This document shows, piece by piece, positions 1 to 9,924 of a stretch of 64,000 bases of DNA. Position numbers and translations under genes: made by a program. The DNA is from Anthoceros angustus. Lineage: Eukaryota; Streptophyta; Anthocerotopsida; Anthocerotales; Anthocerotaceae. Within the stretch, counting starts at the first letter, position 1, and each line of letters starts with the position of its first letter. The notes beneath the pieces were generated by a model that ran no database searches, was not told the DNA's origin, and saw only the letters and a program-made list of their open reading frames with translations. The stretch lies in contig VJWM01000326.1 of the NCBI GenBank assembly GCA_010909165.1, forward strand, positions 1-64,000, given 5' to 3'.

Positions 1-37
1 AATTTTCATTTCGGAAATTCCACAGGAGGTCCTCGAC

Positions 38-307
38 ATGATGGATGGGGAGATAAGAAGCCTAATGCCAAGAGCATGGTTGGAAGATTTTGACAGCATC
101 AAGGAGTCAAGTGGGAGGTTCTTTGCTAAGATTGTGTTGGGATTGGTAGAATTACTAACAGCATCTTTATTTCAAAGACCAATTCTTTCAATTCTTGTGG
201 AAGAATTTCGCGAGGAGCCAAGCCAAAAACTTGATTGGGGACTATTCATGTATGGAGGCCCACATCCACCAAGGCTGGAGAAGCTCAAGCCAATACTGCG
301 TGGATGA
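38..307 (+). pseudogene. globular segment of the LTR-embedded ORF, diverged copy
   Basis: The 89-residue reading frame contains FAKIVLGLV followed by a LDWGLFMY-like block and LEKLKP. The younger LTRs encode FTRIVLGLVSNPRVSYF, then KPDWGLIMYEAYTYH and EKLLKP at the same spacing. Order and hydrophobic pattern agree although many residues differ, so the two are homologous. Function is unknown. The layout (helical, Trp/Phe-rich, following a segment with WSYTNLELIEECFANL) recalls the domain found in many plant transposon-associated proteins, but that is inference. The frame breaks soon after residue 89. Confidence 0.55.
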
Positions 308-959
308 GGAGGGCAGCAAGGCACCATGCTGGGCGGCGCTTTAGGCCGCCATCGCCGTGGCCTTGGGTGGAAGAGACTGGATGGGCGGCACAGGGCTCTA
401 CTGACCAAGAAGGATGGCCCGAGGAATGCTTGAAGGCATGGAAATTATCCACCTTAGCCAAACTTGAGAGGCCTTCATGCCTGGGGGCACTTGAGGAAGA
501 CCCTTAGGAGATTTGCCGAGCCTCCCTGTGGAGGTACTCAGGCCAAGGATTGATCTAAGGGGCTAGGGCGATAACAAACTTCCCCTATGATTGGGCATGC
601 AGGGAGGAAATTCGGGCAAACAAGGCCTGTGGAGATGACGTGAGCAACAGAGTGAGGGACCAGATCGTGGTTGGGCTGGAGGCCATGGAATTCCAAGCGT
701 GTATAGACAGGCGTGCCTGCACTTGGAGAAGAGGTCAGGAGAAGCTTTAAGGACCTCAGACCAGAGGGCGAGCTGGAGAAGGTCTTGAGGAAGGTAGTCT
801 CATGACGGGCAAGAGCGAATCGGCAACAAACTCTAATGGGGATGGACATGGAGGCAAAGGCAGAGGAGCATTTTTGCCCAACTAGAATAGGAGGCAAGAA
901 GCAAGGCGAGGCTCTAGGAGAGAGAAGCGGGCGGTCCAATCCCACCCTTGGAACTGCAG

Positions 960-1260
960 GAGCGAGGTGATGGTACTCAAAGCAACCAAAATTCAGGGAC
1001 AGGAAGAGGAATTACGGAAGACCTCGGCTCAATTTGGAGAGAAGGCGATTAGGCTTTCAAGACCGCAGTGCAAGAGCCGGAGGCGAGAAGGTTGCTCAAG
1101 GGGAGGAGAGGGAGAGACTTGCCCGACCGGCATTCGCGCCTTTAGCGGACTTGGAGCGGAGGAGGTCCCAGATGGAGGAGCACCACAAGAAGGTGGGTAC
1201 CTCGGGATGCAAGGCAGAGGAAGCCGAGACACCGATTAGTGCCCCATTATGCCCTTGAAG
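960..1260 (+). pseudogene. coiled-coil remnant of the LTR-embedded ORF, diverged copy
   Basis: Two overlapping frames are rich in Glu, Arg, Lys, Leu and Gln and contain heptad-like blocks (QEEELRK, LADLERRRSQMEEHHKK). The position, between the globular segment and the palindrome arrays, is that of the long coiled coil in the younger LTRs. The coding frame shifts several times, so no intact product is predicted. Confidence 0.45.
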
Positions 1261-1309
1261 GAAAGTGCTGTGAGGCACCCAGGCAGGATTTGCAAGGGAG
1301 GAGAGGGTA

Positions 1310-1497
1310 GGAGAAACTCCTACCATGGTAGGAGAGGGTAGGAGAAACTCCTACCATGGTAGGAGAAACTCCTACCATGGTAGGAGAGGGTAGGAGAAAC
1401 TCCTACCATGGTAGGAGAAACTCCTACCATGGTAGGAGAAACTCCTACCATGGTAGGAGAAACTCCTACCATGGTAGGAGAGGGTAGGAGAAGGCCA
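1310..1497. repeat. palindrome array (CTCCTACCATGGTAGGAG type)
   Basis: About eight copies of the 18-base perfect palindrome CTCCTACCATGGTAGGAG, separated by AAA or by the linker AGGGTAGGAGA. The array follows the coiled-coil remnant, as it does in the younger LTRs. It can fold into serial hairpins on either strand. Confidence 0.9.
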
Positions 1498-1769
1498 ATA
1501 ACGCAGGAATTCTTGCGGCATGGACTCAAGAGAGGGAGGGACTTTGAGGGTCCTCGCGAATGATGTCCCCCAAGATGCCGCTACTATGGAAGAGCCAGCC
1601 CAAGGCGACGAACTCAACGGGGATGCATGGAGCCACGGAGCGATACATTTGACTCCAGGAGTCCCGGGAAGCGAAGGAGGATGTTCAGGAGACTAGAAGC
1701 GGGCGCCCGAGGGAAGAAGATGGGCGCTGAGAGCAAGGTGGGTGGGCAGCCCACCCTGAAGGGGTCACT

Positions 1770-2120
1770 ACCATGGTAGGAGAAACTCCTACCATGGTAG
1801 GAGAGATCCTACCACCGTGGTAGCAAATGCTCCCGGTAGTCTGGGACAGCTACGTGGTGAGCAGGACCCTCGGGCGTAGGTCTGAGCTCAGCACAGGCCT
1901 GGGAAGATGGAAGAGCCGGGTCGCGGCACCCTGTGAGGAGGAGAGGGTAGGAGAGGGTAGGAGAAACTCCTACCATGGTAGGAGAGGGTAGGAGAAACTC
2001 CTACCATGGTAGGAGAGGGTAGGAGAGGGTAGGAGAAACTCCTACCATGGTAGGAGAGATCCTACCACCGTGGTAGGAGAGGGTAGGAGAAACTCCTACC
2101 ATGGTAGGAGAAGGAGACAC
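1770..2120. repeat. palindrome clusters
   Basis: Two clusters (about 1770-1815 and 1936-2120) of the CCTAC-NNNN-GTAGG palindrome. Variants include CATG in the centre and a longer CACCGTG centre. They are joined by the linker AGGGTAGGAGA. A further single copy lies near 2245-2270 and a degenerate one near 2290-2330. Confidence 0.85.
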
Positions 2121-2904
2121 GCATGGTTCGGCGAATGGATGGATCTTTGAAGATGCTCTATGATAGCATGACAAATCAAACAAGAGGCAAAAGAGCAATG
2201 GAGATTCCGGCCGGGGAAGCCCTCATTCACGAAGAAGGAAGGAGGAGAAACTCCTACCATGGTAGGAGAAAGGGAAAACGCCTACCATGTGGTGCGTGGC
2301 CTCTACCTCGGTAGATCATGGGACTACCGCGGTAGGTGCTTTAGAAAGGAGGCGCGGTGAGGCTGAAGATGGGCGCAGGCACTGTGGAAGGGGCGGCGCT
2401 TCGAGGGTGAAGGGAATCGGGGCGCCACCCACAGAGCAGGAAGAAAGGGGCAGAATGGTACTTGCCCCACAAGCTAGGAAGATCTTGCTGGGGTGGTGAC
2501 GCGTCTCCTACGGGTTGGCTCCCTCGCCCTCTTTTTGCTCCTGTCCCCTCCCCATATCTTGTCAAGGACCATAAGTGAGCTTTGGAGAATGGGAAGGATA
2601 GGTGATGTAGCATGACATCCTTTAAGAATGATCTCAGGTGAAGTTGCTAGAATACGTTTACCTGGATCGTGGATGAACTAGATATTAGATGGAGCATGAA
2701 AGTTTGGGCAACAAGCTTAAATGAGTTCGTTTTGAAAGCGGGCCCACACTCTTTGCTAGAAATGGTTTGGTGAAGACATGCAAGGAAATTTTTGCTCCTT
2801 TTGAGCGGGGTTGTAGGACCATGTCGGGAAGGCAGAGGATATGCAGGAAAAGAAACGGGTCAAAAGCGACTCTGGTGAGGAGAAAAGGTAACCTACATGA
2901 GTGG

Positions 2905-3115
2905 TAGGAGGTGTCCTACCGTAGGAGAAACTCCTACCATGGTGAGCGGTGGGAGAGATCCTACCACCGTGGGAGAATGACCTGCTAGTGTTTTGATCAC
3001 CTACCGGTGTAGGAATTCCTACCATGGTAGGAGAGGGTAGGAAGGTATCCTACCGCCGTGGGAGTAACTCCGTGGTAGGAGAAGGAAAACGCCTACCATG
3101 GTAGGAGGATGTCCT
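2905..3115. repeat. palindrome cluster upstream of promoter 1
   Basis: A mixed set of CCTAC/GTAGG palindromes, some with decayed arms, lies 200-430 bp inside the LTR. The same cluster occurs at the same place in copies at 8925, 18235, 34630 and 44845, so it is a fixed part of the LTR. Confidence 0.85.
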
Positions 3116-3344
3116 AACACGAGATGAGGTAGGATGTGATGAGATAGTTCTAAGGAAGTAGCTTATGTTTTAGGCAGGATAGGCTTGCTATATATAGAGT
3201 CTTTTAGTGGACTAGATAAATAGGCCAAAATAGGTAATTAAGAAATTAGAGGCTAATTTTCAGTAATTAGAAATTAGAAAAATAGGGGAAAATGGTATTT
3301 TAGTATAAGGGAATTAGGAAACTAACATCAACGGTGAGAAAGGG

Positions 3345-3420
3345 GCCACGTGGCACACATCCAAGGGCAGGATAGAATGGTAGTTACTTTTTCTAACCCT
3401 TGGGTGACTTATAAAAGTGG
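3345..3420 (+). promoter_or_regulatory. LTR promoter 1: G-box and TATA box
   Basis: GCCACGTGGC (a perfect palindrome with the plant G-box CACGTG at 3347-3352) is followed 57 bp later by TTATAAAAG at 3409-3417. Both are kept in four of the five young LTRs; in the copy at 9330 the G-box has lost its first bases. The pair precedes the embedded ORF by about 460 bp. By analogy with plant promoters it should drive that ORF; activity is inferred. Confidence 0.6.
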
Positions 3421-4824
3421 GCTGCTGGGAGGCCACAACTCGAAACTTGAGGCGGCCTCACGGAAGGCGCCACCTCAAGCTGCCCAAGGCCCCATACAGC
3501 AACGCGTACGCGCCCTGCTGAGGAGGAGAAGGAGGCGCAAGCTCGGCAAGGCGAGAGCGCCCAAGAGAGAGGAAGGAGGAAAAGAGAAGAAGGTTGGGCG
3601 CAACCCAACACTTGCCAAGCTCGTGAGGGTGCCTAGGAGGGTGGAGCGTGGCAAGATTGCTAGGAAACCGTGCAGGAAGGGCTCCTAAATTGCAAGTGTA
3701 AGAGTCCTGAAATGAGCTTTCTCTTGCGATCGGTTTCGCCAAGGTGTAAGAGGCTAGAGAGCAAGGCAAGGACCTTTGAGCTGTGAGCAAGAGCAAATCA
3801 CCGAGGAGGAAGGAGGAGGTCGCAGGGTGCAGGAGAGGCATCACTTTTCTTCAATTTACGTGCTAACCAAGGAGGCCATGACCAAGCCTACCATGACCAA
3901 GCAAGGAGGTAGTAGCCAAGGAAGGAGCGTCCACCAAGGGAGGTGGCGCGAGGCAAGAAGGTCTAAGGCGGAGGATCAGAGAGGTGGAAATTTGACATGC
4001 CCTTTCGTGCTATGCGCATCCTCTAGAGACCTTGACTTTTGACCTTGGGCAGCGAGGAGAATATTCAGCTAGAGTGGGTGTATGGCGTGGTCTTACACCA
4101 ACCTTGAATTGATAGAGAGTGTTTTGCTAATCAGCAGACGGAAGAGGAATTGGCACACGGATAGCATACGGATCCACGGTGTTGGGGTGGAGCATACGCG
4201 TATATGGCGGCGGATAGCGAGGATAGCGGAATCACGTTGATGGAAGGAACGAGTGGAGGCAAGCGTGCATCAACGGCGGATCTTCCCAAGGGAGCCCTTA
4301 CACTTATGCAAGGGGCATGAAGGCTAAGTCCAGAACGGTTGGCGACGGACCAAATCTTGGAGCCCAAGTGGAGATTGTTCACAAGAATTGTTTTGGGCTT
4401 GGTGAGCAATCCAAGGGTGTCATATTTCAGCACTACCTTCCTCCATTTTCTATGGAAGATCACTCAAGGAGCGAAGCCGGATTGGGGCTCATCATGTATG
4501 AAGCATACACCTACCACCGGGAAGTTCGAAACCCAACGCGTCGGATGAAGGCGGTCAAGCTATCTTAGCACTTATCTAGTGCATTTGTGGGAAGTAGAGG
4601 GCTACTCACAAGTAAGGAGTTGGATGATTCCAAGCATCCCTTTAACATTACTTACGGCCGGGAGAGGGACAGGAGTGCTTGGTGCTTTGCTAAAGGAGGT
4701 GCCGCACCACAGGACATTATTGCCGGAAGGAATCCCTCAAAAGATAGGCGGAGGATGTGCGGAGGACTTGCAAGGAGAAGTTGTAGGATTTGAAGTTTGG
4801 ACCGCGGAGGATGCGGAGATGGAA

Positions 4825-4995
4825 GGTAGGATAGATCCTACCATGGCGGGAATCCCGCGAGGGTGGGAGGTGTTCCACGGTGGTTTGGGACCCCTCCTCT
4901 CATGACAAGACTACGGTGGCGGGAATTAGTCCTACCACGGTAGGAAGTAGTCTACGGTAGGAGCACCTCCTACCACGGTAGGAGGAAAGGAAGTC
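4825..4995. repeat. palindrome cluster inside the embedded ORF
   Basis: CCTACCATGG, CCTACCACGGTAGG and partial copies encode Pro-Thr-Thr/Met-Val-Gly type residues in the ORF frame. Equivalent clusters occur at 10925, 20260, 36740 and 46965. Confidence 0.8.
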
Positions 4996-6224
4996 ACGGT
5001 TTGGAAGCTCCCAAGAGGGAGATAAGAAGGCAACCGGCCCGTTAGGTGGGCGAGCGGATGGAGTCACGGTGGGAGTTGCCCCAAGTGATGGCGGGGAGCT
5101 CATCATAGGGAAGCAAGGGATGTAAGATCCCATGAGCAAGGCAAAGGCCTTGAGTCTCCGGAGGTAAGAAAGGAGACTTGGACATGTTGGAGGAGATGTC
5201 ATGGGGAGATGTTCAGCAAGGTAGATAGGAGCCGCCAAGAGGAGGAGTTGAATTCTTGAAGACGGAGGCGGAAGACAAGGACCTACCAAGCAAGGGAAAT
5301 TGCGGGTAGGCGGCGGAAACCCAGGCGGGGAGGATGTTATGAGGATGGAAGCTCAAGTGGAGCACTTGGAAAAGAGTCTTGAAACAAGGCGGCAGGAGGC
5401 AAACCATCATATTCGGAGAACAAGGCTCTTACCAAGCAATTGGCTCGAGAGGAGAAGGTGGAGCAACTTGCTCACATGGTGCGCATGGAAAAGAAGGAAG
5501 ACAAGCAAGTGCTGCTAATGGAGGAAAGGTCAAGACGAGAGCAATCTCTGCAAATGAGGCCAAAAGGCAAGTAGGCGCACATGAGCGGGTCATAGCCACA
5601 ATGAAGATTAGTGACATGGAAAAGGAGCTGGGAGAAATCCGGAGGCTGGAATTGAAGGAAGAAGAGCTGGAACGGACACATTTTGTCCAAAGATTGGAAA
5701 TGGAACGAGAAGTCCAGAACGGAATGCACAACTCCCTAGGAGGATAGGGGAGTTGGAGGAAGAAATGGCAAAGGAGAAAGGCCGTCATGAGGCGGTTGCA
5801 TATGTTGGCGGTGAGGAGGCGAGATTTGGTGATTATGCCCTACAAGAGATTGATCCGCCAAGATGAGAGGACGGAGAATGTGGCTCTCCATGTCAAGGCT
5901 GAGTGAGCGCCTTGGGCGAGATGCTTACAAAAGCAAGTGTGAGCATGGAGTATGGCTTGAGGATTACGAAGAATTGGAGATGGCACAACAACGATTTGCA
6001 GCCCATCTTCACAACAAGGTGCTCAAGGCCACTAACGAGAGTTGTTGCGACTTCTTGAGAGGAGGATGTTGGGACCTCATGACGATGATAGGGGAGGCCC
6101 TCATGCAAGTCCAACCGGAAGCCTTAGACTTGGAGAGTGTCCCAAGCAAGGGGTGAAGACTTCCACTGTGGAGGGGTGAGGGGAGAAGCTGCAGTGGAGA
6201 ATCACCCAGGTAAGGAAGAAGAAA

Positions 6225-6310
6225 CACCGGTAGGAACTCCTACCGTGGTAGGAGGACTACCGTGGTAGGAGGACTCCGTGGTGAGAAGGTCCTACCATGG
6301 TAGGAGGGCC
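6225..6310. repeat. palindrome cluster at the end of the coiled coil
   Basis: Three or four CCTAC/GTAGG palindromes (CGTG and CATG centres) between the coiled coil and the charged tail of the embedded ORF. Equivalent clusters occur at 12355, 21705, 38215 and 48430. Confidence 0.85.
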
Positions 6311-6837
6311 GGAAGAAGCGGATTCAAAGGTGCTAGCATGGATTTGACGGCAAGGAGGCGAGTACCTTGGCCCTTGCAGAAAGAAGGAAGAGGGGTTGAT
6401 CTTGCGGGGAATGGAGCAAGAATCACAAGGAGAAGACCAACCTCCTAACATGGGTGCGAGAGCTCACTTGCTCCACAAGTGAGGAAGAGGAGAAGGCGAG
6501 GATGAGCCGGTGGCTAAGAGAGCCGGGCTATTTTATTGGAGGAAGGAACTCAAGATAGGCATCAAGATAAGGAAGGGATTCATAAGAAGTCCTTAAATTA
6601 GCTTGAAGACATGGGGCAAGATGCCACTTGGGAAGACTTTTCTTTAGAGGAGGAGGCATTAATGCTTGTCAGAGAGTGTGTTGACTAGCTAGATAGGAAT
6701 GTTGGGGAGCCATTAAGGCTCACATAGGTGAATTTGCTAGAATAGAATTTTACCCAAGATGCTTGGATGTCGAACTTAAAATCGTGAGGATACACTAAAA
6801 TAAGGAGTAAGGCGGTGCAGGAGGGCGCTGAGGAGGC

Positions 6838-6872
6838 ATGTGAGGACCTCCCTATAAAAGGAGGAGCTTGTG
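6838..6872 (+). promoter_or_regulatory. LTR promoter 2: TATA box in a CCTCC/GGAGG inverted repeat
   Basis: CTATAAAAG at 6852-6860 follows GAGGACCTCC and precedes GGAGGAGCTTG. The position, about 0.85 kb before the LTR end, and the conserved start-site-like sequence after it (AAAATTATCGTG) fit the U3/R boundary of the element's genomic transcript. It is present in all young LTRs. Confidence 0.65.
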
Positions 6873-7709
6873 AAGTAAAATTATCGTGCTCCCATCCTCC
6901 CGAGTCCTTCACTTTGTGTGAATTTCGTCGCAAGCCAACGCAGAGGAGAGGAGAAGCGGCGGTCGGAGTCGGGCGGAGGGCTTGCTCTTTGCGCCGCTAG
7001 CTCCCCTTGTGAATGGTTGCTGTGTGAATTGTTTTGCTTTGAGTGTGTGGCGATGCTCAAGGAACTCTCGGCTTGAGGGTAGACTGCAGGGAAAGACTCC
7101 CTGGAGGTTCTCGCTGTCTGGTACAAACCACATAGCAACCGGCCCAAGGAAGAACTCGTTAATTTCCGGACGGACCCAGATTGTGCCGTAAGGCGAGTTG
7201 GAATTAATGAGCCAGCAATTGGTGTTAGAGTAGGAGATTGTGGAGGAAGGAAGGGGTAGATGAGTAGAGAAGAAGAGGCGTTGTTGATTGAGAGAGTTGT
7301 GAGGAGGATTAGTGTAGGAAAAGCGGAGGCCAGTGAGCCTAAGGGACGAATCCCAAATCGCAAGTAAGAGGCGCTCACGTGTGGAGAAGAGTGTCTTAGG
7401 AGTAGGGACGGTTGCGGTGTGGGTCGGGGTCCACAGGCGCCCGTGATAGACACTTCTCTAAGACGTAACTGCAATTGTGTGGTGTCGTTGTAGGTTGAGG
7501 TTTGGTGAGTTCTGAAGCGGCGGATAGCCGTAGAGGAGCGTGAGAGGCGCCTTGTTTAGAAGGCTGAGGTAGTGTGTAGTGCGGTAGTGACGGATTTCTC
7601 AAGATTCGTTCCCCAAGTCTCATGGGACGAAACCCAAGCGTCTGGCAGCAGTGGGATAAGTGTGGCCGCTAGAGGTGCATCTCGGAGTGCCCGGGGTTTT
7701 CCTCCCACA

Positions 7710-8383
7710 AGATCTCGACTTGCTCCTTAGGGAGGTGGCTTACTAGCGGGAGGTTGATGTGAGGACCTCCTCAAGAGCTCAAAGTCCCACATTCTTCGCG
7801 AGCTCCGAGTTGGAAGCGCCAAGCGTCTTTAGTGAAATCCTCAAGAGGAATTGGCGGAGTGCTTATGGAGGCTCATCGCAACCAGACTCCCCGGGGAGGA
7901 GTTGTGAATGTTTGCTTTGAGTGTGTGGCGATGCTCAAGGAACTCTCGGCTTGAGGGTCCTCAGGGAAAGACTCCACAGGTTCTCACGATGCACACCATG
8001 CCAAGGAAGCTTTTGGTGTGTACCCAGACAGCTCCTGGAATGGGCTAAACTAGTTGGGGCAGGAAGGAGGAGATGGTATTTTTGTTATAACCACACGGGC
8101 CACCTCGAATCCCAACTGCAGTGGCACTCCACACATGGAGAGATGGTCTTAGGAGTAGGGACGGTTGCGGTGTGGTTCCCACCGCCCGTGATCTCACACC
8201 ACACTAATTTTGTGCTTGAGGCGTGGTGAATAGAGGAAGAGGAGGAGGAAGAAGAGGGCGCCTTGCTTGTTTAGAAGGGTATAGTGCCCTCTGGCGATTG
8301 TCAACCCACCACACAAGTCTCATGAAAAAACCCACTTTTACGTGGGATAGTGTGCGCTAAGCCTCAAGCCCTTTTCCTCCACA
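7710..8383 (+). mobile_element. right part of the diverged long LTR
   Basis: After the solo LTR ends at 7709, sequence related to the downstream half of the LTR resumes: GATGTGAGGACCTCCT at about 7758, GTGTGTGGCGATGCTCAAGG at about 7920, TTAGGAGTAGGGACGGTTGC at about 8150, GAGGGCGCCTTGCTTG at about 8263, ACAAGTCTCATG near 8315, and an end word CTTTTCCTCCACA at 8371-8383. It therefore completes the LTR begun before 2687. The TATA box is lost. Confidence 0.6.
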
Positions 8384-8727
8384 TAAAGCATGATCTGTTG
8401 CTAGCCCTCAATCTTGTAACAGCCCACAATCATGGGCCTCTTCCATGACTCTTACAAGGAGTCCGCCCTTGCATGGAACAAGGTGTGAGCCTCCCAACGC
8501 ATGAAATTCTGCCTTAAAGCAGCCAAGTCTTGGAATCCCACTCCAGGGAATCCATGAAGGAATGCTCTTCCTCGCCTTCAATCTTGTGAAGTAAATGATA
8601 CCTCATCCACCGCCATCCTTGATTAAAGGACGTAGATTCTCTTCACTAACATCTGCACAATTTCTTTTGAGTTGACTTGAGCTTGTCACATAGTCTTCCT
8701 CGTGAAGAAGTGCAGCCTCTCCCAAGT
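8384..8727. other. unassigned spacer between LTRs
   Basis: No primer site, palindrome or recognisable domain is seen in these 344 bases. The base composition is more even than in the LTRs. It may be internal sequence of the old element or host DNA. Confidence 0.4.
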
Positions 8728-9330
8728 TATGGTGTCAAAAGTTTGGGCAACTAGCTTAAATGAGTTGCAAACAGCCCACTCTTTTGCTAGAATGGTTTGG
8801 TGAAGACATGCAAGGAAATTTTTGCTCCTTTTGAGCGGGAGTTGTAGGACCATGGGAAGGCAGAGGATATGCAGAAAGCGGGTCAAAACGACCTCGGTGA
8901 GGAGAAAAGGTAACCTGAGTGGTAGGAGGTGTCCTACCACCGTAGGAGAAACTCCTACCATGGTAGACGAGGGTAGGAGAGATCCTACCACCGTGAGAAT
9001 GACCCCTAGTGTTTTGATCACCTACCGGTGTGGGATTAGTAGGAGAGGGTAGGAAGGTATCCACCGTGGGAGTGACTCCTACCGTGGTAGGAGAAAGGGA
9101 AGCTACCATGGTAGGAGGTGTCCTACCACGGTAGGAGATGGGTTCTAAGGAAGGTAGCTTATGTTTTAGGCGATAGGCTTGCTATATATAGAGTCTTTTA
9201 GTGGACTAGATAAATAGGCCAAAATAGGTAATTAAGAAATTAGAGGCTAATTTTCAGAATTAGAAATTAGAAAATAGGGAAATGGTATTTTAGTATAAGG
9301 AATTAGGAAACTAACATCAACGGTGAGAGG

Positions 9331-9404
9331 GGACGTGGCACACATCCAAGGGGCAGGATAGAATGGTAGTTACTTTTCTAACCCTTGGGTGACTTATAAA
9401 AGTG
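9331..9404 (+). promoter_or_regulatory. LTR promoter 1, copy 2 (damaged G-box)
   Basis: GGACGTGGCAC replaces GCCACGTGGCAC at 9331, and TTATAAAAG is kept at 9394-9402. The G-box damage is one of the few functional differences among copies at this site. Confidence 0.5.
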
Positions 9405-9924
9405 GTGTGCTGCAGGAGGCCACAACTCGAAACTTGAGGAGGCCTCCACGGAAGGCGCCGCCACACTCAAGCTTCCCAAGGCCCCCATACAGCCGCGCCC
9501 GACGCATCCTGAGGAGGAGAAGGAGGGCGCTCAACAAGGAGGCGGAAATCGCGCCCAAGAGAGAGGGGAGGAGGAAGAAGAGAAGGAGAAGAAGGTTGGG
9601 CAACCCAACACTTGCCAAGCTCGTGAGGGTGCCTAGGAGGGTGGAGCGTGGCAAGATTGCTAGGAAACCGCAGGAAGGGCTCCTAAATTGCTGGCAGTGT
9701 GTAAGAGTCCTGGGGAATTTTGGTGAGCTTTGCAGGAGAAATCGGGGTTTTGGGGACGCCAAGGTGTAAGGACTGCAGGAGGAGAGCAAGGGGCAAGGAC
9801 CTTTGAGCTGTGAGCAAGAGCAAATCAGAGGAGGAGAAAACGTTTGCAAGGATAGGAAGTCAGCCGCAGGAATTGCAGAGGCATCACTTTTCTTCAATTT
9901 CTGCAAGTACTAACCAAGGAGGCC

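Larger units (their letters stand above)
1..2687 (+). mobile_element. left part of a diverged long LTR (old subfamily)
   Basis: This stretch has the same order of parts as the younger 5-kb LTRs in the window: a globular ORF segment (38-307), charged coiled-coil-like sequence (about 960-1260), palindrome arrays (1310-2120), then a G+C-rich tail. Positions about 2400-2687 match, in reverse complement, the LTR fragment at 56690-57010. Examples are the shared words ACTTGCCCCACAA and GGTGAAGTTGCTAGAATA. The younger LTR is inserted at 2688, and this older LTR resumes at 7710. The left end lies outside the window. Sequence similarity is clear but patchy, so this is an old subfamily and not a sister copy. 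Confidence 0.7.
3878..6585 (+). pseudogene. LTR-embedded ORF, copy 1 (globular domain, coiled coil, charged tail)
   Basis: The start is taken at the ATG of MTKPTMTK, the first Met kept in all five young LTRs. The order is: a basic N-terminus; a segment with GQLSSRDLSDFRPW and WSYTNLELIE in better copies; the globular block FTRIVLGLV...DWG; a palindrome-encoded linker (4830-4990); a coiled coil (about 5330-6120, for example MEKELGEI, LELKEEELE, LEMEREVQ); a second palindrome cluster (6228-6306); and a charged tail ending near QDRHQDKE, stop at 6583-6585. The length, about 900 residues if unbroken, is unlike any canonical gag or pol product I know. Many 1-8 base indels break the frame. Function is unknown; the coiled coil suggests self-assembly. 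Confidence 0.6.
2688..7709 (+). mobile_element. solo long LTR, copy 1
   Basis: The sequence is colinear with the other four long LTRs, from the 5' word AAGTTTGGGCAACAAGC to the 3' end TTTTCCTCCCACA. Neither end is followed by a primer site or preceded by a polypurine tract, so this is a solo LTR of about 5.0 kb. Its first bases (GATGGAGCATG) are a degraded form of TGTGGAACGC seen in intact copies. AGAT occurs just before and just after it, which may be the trace of a target duplication, but this is weak. It carries promoter 1, the embedded ORF, promoter 2 and three palindrome clusters. Confidence 0.8.

Noticed and set aside
3350-3688. 112-codon frame starting before the first TATA box as a CDS
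   Set aside because: It begins upstream of the TATA box and equivalents in other LTR copies shift frame; the basic C-terminal part is more likely leader sequence.
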